A stretch of DNA of 31,025 nt, taken from positions 1 to 31,025 of the IMG/VR virus record IMGVR_UViG_3300030090_000989; one strand, written 5' to 3'. Both the position numbers and the translations under genes were made by a program. Shown piece by piece: positions 30,569 to 31,025 of the stretch; the first letter of the stretch is position 1; every line of letters starts with the position of its first letter. Source of the stretch: a virus. The notes under the pieces are model-generated. The model had not been told where the DNA came from. It saw only the letters and a program-made list of their open reading frames with translations, and ran no database searches.

Positions 30569-30762
30569 ACAGTACGCTTGCCTTTACCACGACCACGACC
30601 ACGATAGTATGGCGCATCCTTCCACAGAAGGACATCGCCGTTGTGATCAATTACAACCGCCACTCGTGGGCGATTACTTTCAACACCAGAATTTTTTGAA
30701 GGGTAATGGATTTCTTCTTCCGTTAGCTTGCGCCAAATCTCTTGCTGCCCGTGATTAAACAT
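30565..30762 (-). CDS. First early gene: small protein with RG-rich basic tail (65 aa)
   Basis: This is the first gene after the early promoter at 30836-30864. ATG 30762 is preceded by AAAGAG. Residues 33-48 or so (RVAVVIDHNGDVLLWKD) look like a beta hairpin, and the C terminus (YYRGRGRGKGKRTV) is an RG-rich tail typical of RNA or DNA binding. Being first and flanked by palindromes on both sides, it is a candidate regulator, although no helix-turn-helix is visible. Confidence 0.75.
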   Translation of the reverse strand: MFNHGQQEIWRKLTEEEIHYPSKNSGVESNRPRVAVVIDHNGDVLLWKDAPYYRGRGRGKGKRTV

Positions 30763-30784
30763 TTGTTTCTCTTTTTCCTATGAC

Positions 30785-30800
30785 TAATACAGTTGTATTA
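30785..30800. promoter_or_regulatory. Palindromic operator-like site, copy 4
   Basis: TAATACAGTTGTATTA lies about 30 bases downstream of the predicted start of the early promoter and 22 bases before ATG 30762. It is well placed for repression or attenuation of the early operon. Confidence 0.8.
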
Positions 30801-30835
30801 ATCAGTTAAGTTATTGATATTACTCAGCATTATGT

Positions 30836-30864
30836 ATATTAGCACAGGTAAAACCTTATGTCAA
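30836..30864 (-). promoter_or_regulatory. Early leftward promoter
   Basis: On the - strand TTGACA (30864-30859), a 17-bp spacer and TAATAT (30841-30836), with TGC before the -10 as an extended -10 element. It would start the long early operon that begins with the 65-aa gene. Confidence 0.75.
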
Positions 30865-30876
30865 TAGTCTGCAAAA

Positions 30877-30897
30877 CCACCACCACCACCACCACCA
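30877..30897. repeat. (CCA)7 trinucleotide repeat
   Basis: Seven perfect CCA units lie 13 bases upstream of the early promoter's -35 and are not in a supported gene. Such a tract can vary in length by slippage. Confidence 0.85.
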
Positions 30898-31025
30898 CAG
30901 CCACCCACACTTATCACAAAACAAAAGACTCTGGTGTCTAGATCGTGCATATATATCATATAGTGTGATTGTGTATATTCTGTATAGTGTAATGTATGAG
31001 CTAGTCGCTCATGCTTTATGTAAGA
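30898..31025. other. Non-coding right end
   Basis: No gene is supported on either strand from 30763 to the window end, apart from the promoter, palindrome and (CCA)7 listed. The last 70 bases are AT-rich, with two imperfect TATAGTGTNAT copies (near 30959 and 30984) and a small inverted repeat ATGAGC...GCTCAT (30996-31012). This could hold further control sites or an end of the genome. Confidence 0.4.

Noticed and set aside
30785-30800. T7-type promoter as the main reading of the TAATAC palindromes
   Set aside because: No single-subunit RNA polymerase gene is in the window and the +1 GGG is absent; kept only as an alternative to an operator.
30877-30897. CCA repeat as poly-His or poly-Pro coding sequence
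   Set aside because: No frame through it has a start, a ribosome-binding site or reasonable length.

Overview
The window reads as about 31 kb of a tailed-phage (or prophage) genome, most likely a marine podovirus of the HMO-2011 type infecting an alphaproteobacterium. The main clue is a family A DNA polymerase with a CxxCxGRG...CxxC zinc module (half of a DnaJ central domain) between its exonuclease and polymerase parts. From memory, this is the hallmark of Puniceispirillum phage HMO-2011 and its relatives. Separate primase and helicase genes, a B12-dependent ribonucleotide reductase, a T7-type Holliday-junction resolvase and a tyrosine recombinase fit that picture. Terminase, portal and major capsid genes are not in the window. 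The left edge cuts through a gene, so the virion module continues outside. The host and group are inferences.

Layout. Positions 1-12017 (+ strand) hold the late/virion module: small structural proteins, an exported protein, a 710-aa fibre-like protein ending in an S74-type chaperone domain, two very large internal or ejection proteins (982 and 1156 aa), a holin-like one-helix protein and three small, very basic proteins. It ends at a strong + strand terminator (12121-12147), where it converges with the leftward genes. From 30762 down to 12170 every gene is on the - strand. Read in the direction of transcription these are: a block of small early genes (30.8-27.8 kb); a basic peptide, an SleB-type wall hydrolase, a DUF932 protein and small coupled genes (27.7-24.5 kb); SET-domain, AT-hook and integrase genes (24.5-22.7 kb); primase, helicase and DNA polymerase (22.3-18.2 kb); then a presumed ssDNA-binding protein, a Cas4/RecB-like nuclease, the resolvase, a DUF3310 protein, ribonucleotide reductase and an RMF-like peptide (18.2-12.2 kb).

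Regulation is unusually readable. There are four sigma70-like leftward promoters. In three of them the -35 TTGACA contains the TGA stop codon of the gene before. Four copies of a 16-18 bp palindrome (TAATACAGYTGTATTA) lie at early gene boundaries, and three of them supply the TAA stop of the preceding gene. A 16-bp RNA stem-loop at 25524-25566 displays an 11-nt loop that is the exact complement of the ribosome-binding leader GGAGAACUAAA used by two early genes and, with one mismatch, a third. This is the most interesting candidate for an undescribed regulatory system here.

Several short genes (38-59 aa) were added by reading the gaps between larger ones. Most are supported by stop/start overlaps or good ribosome-binding sites. 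No tRNA, rRNA, CRISPR array or insertion sequence was seen.
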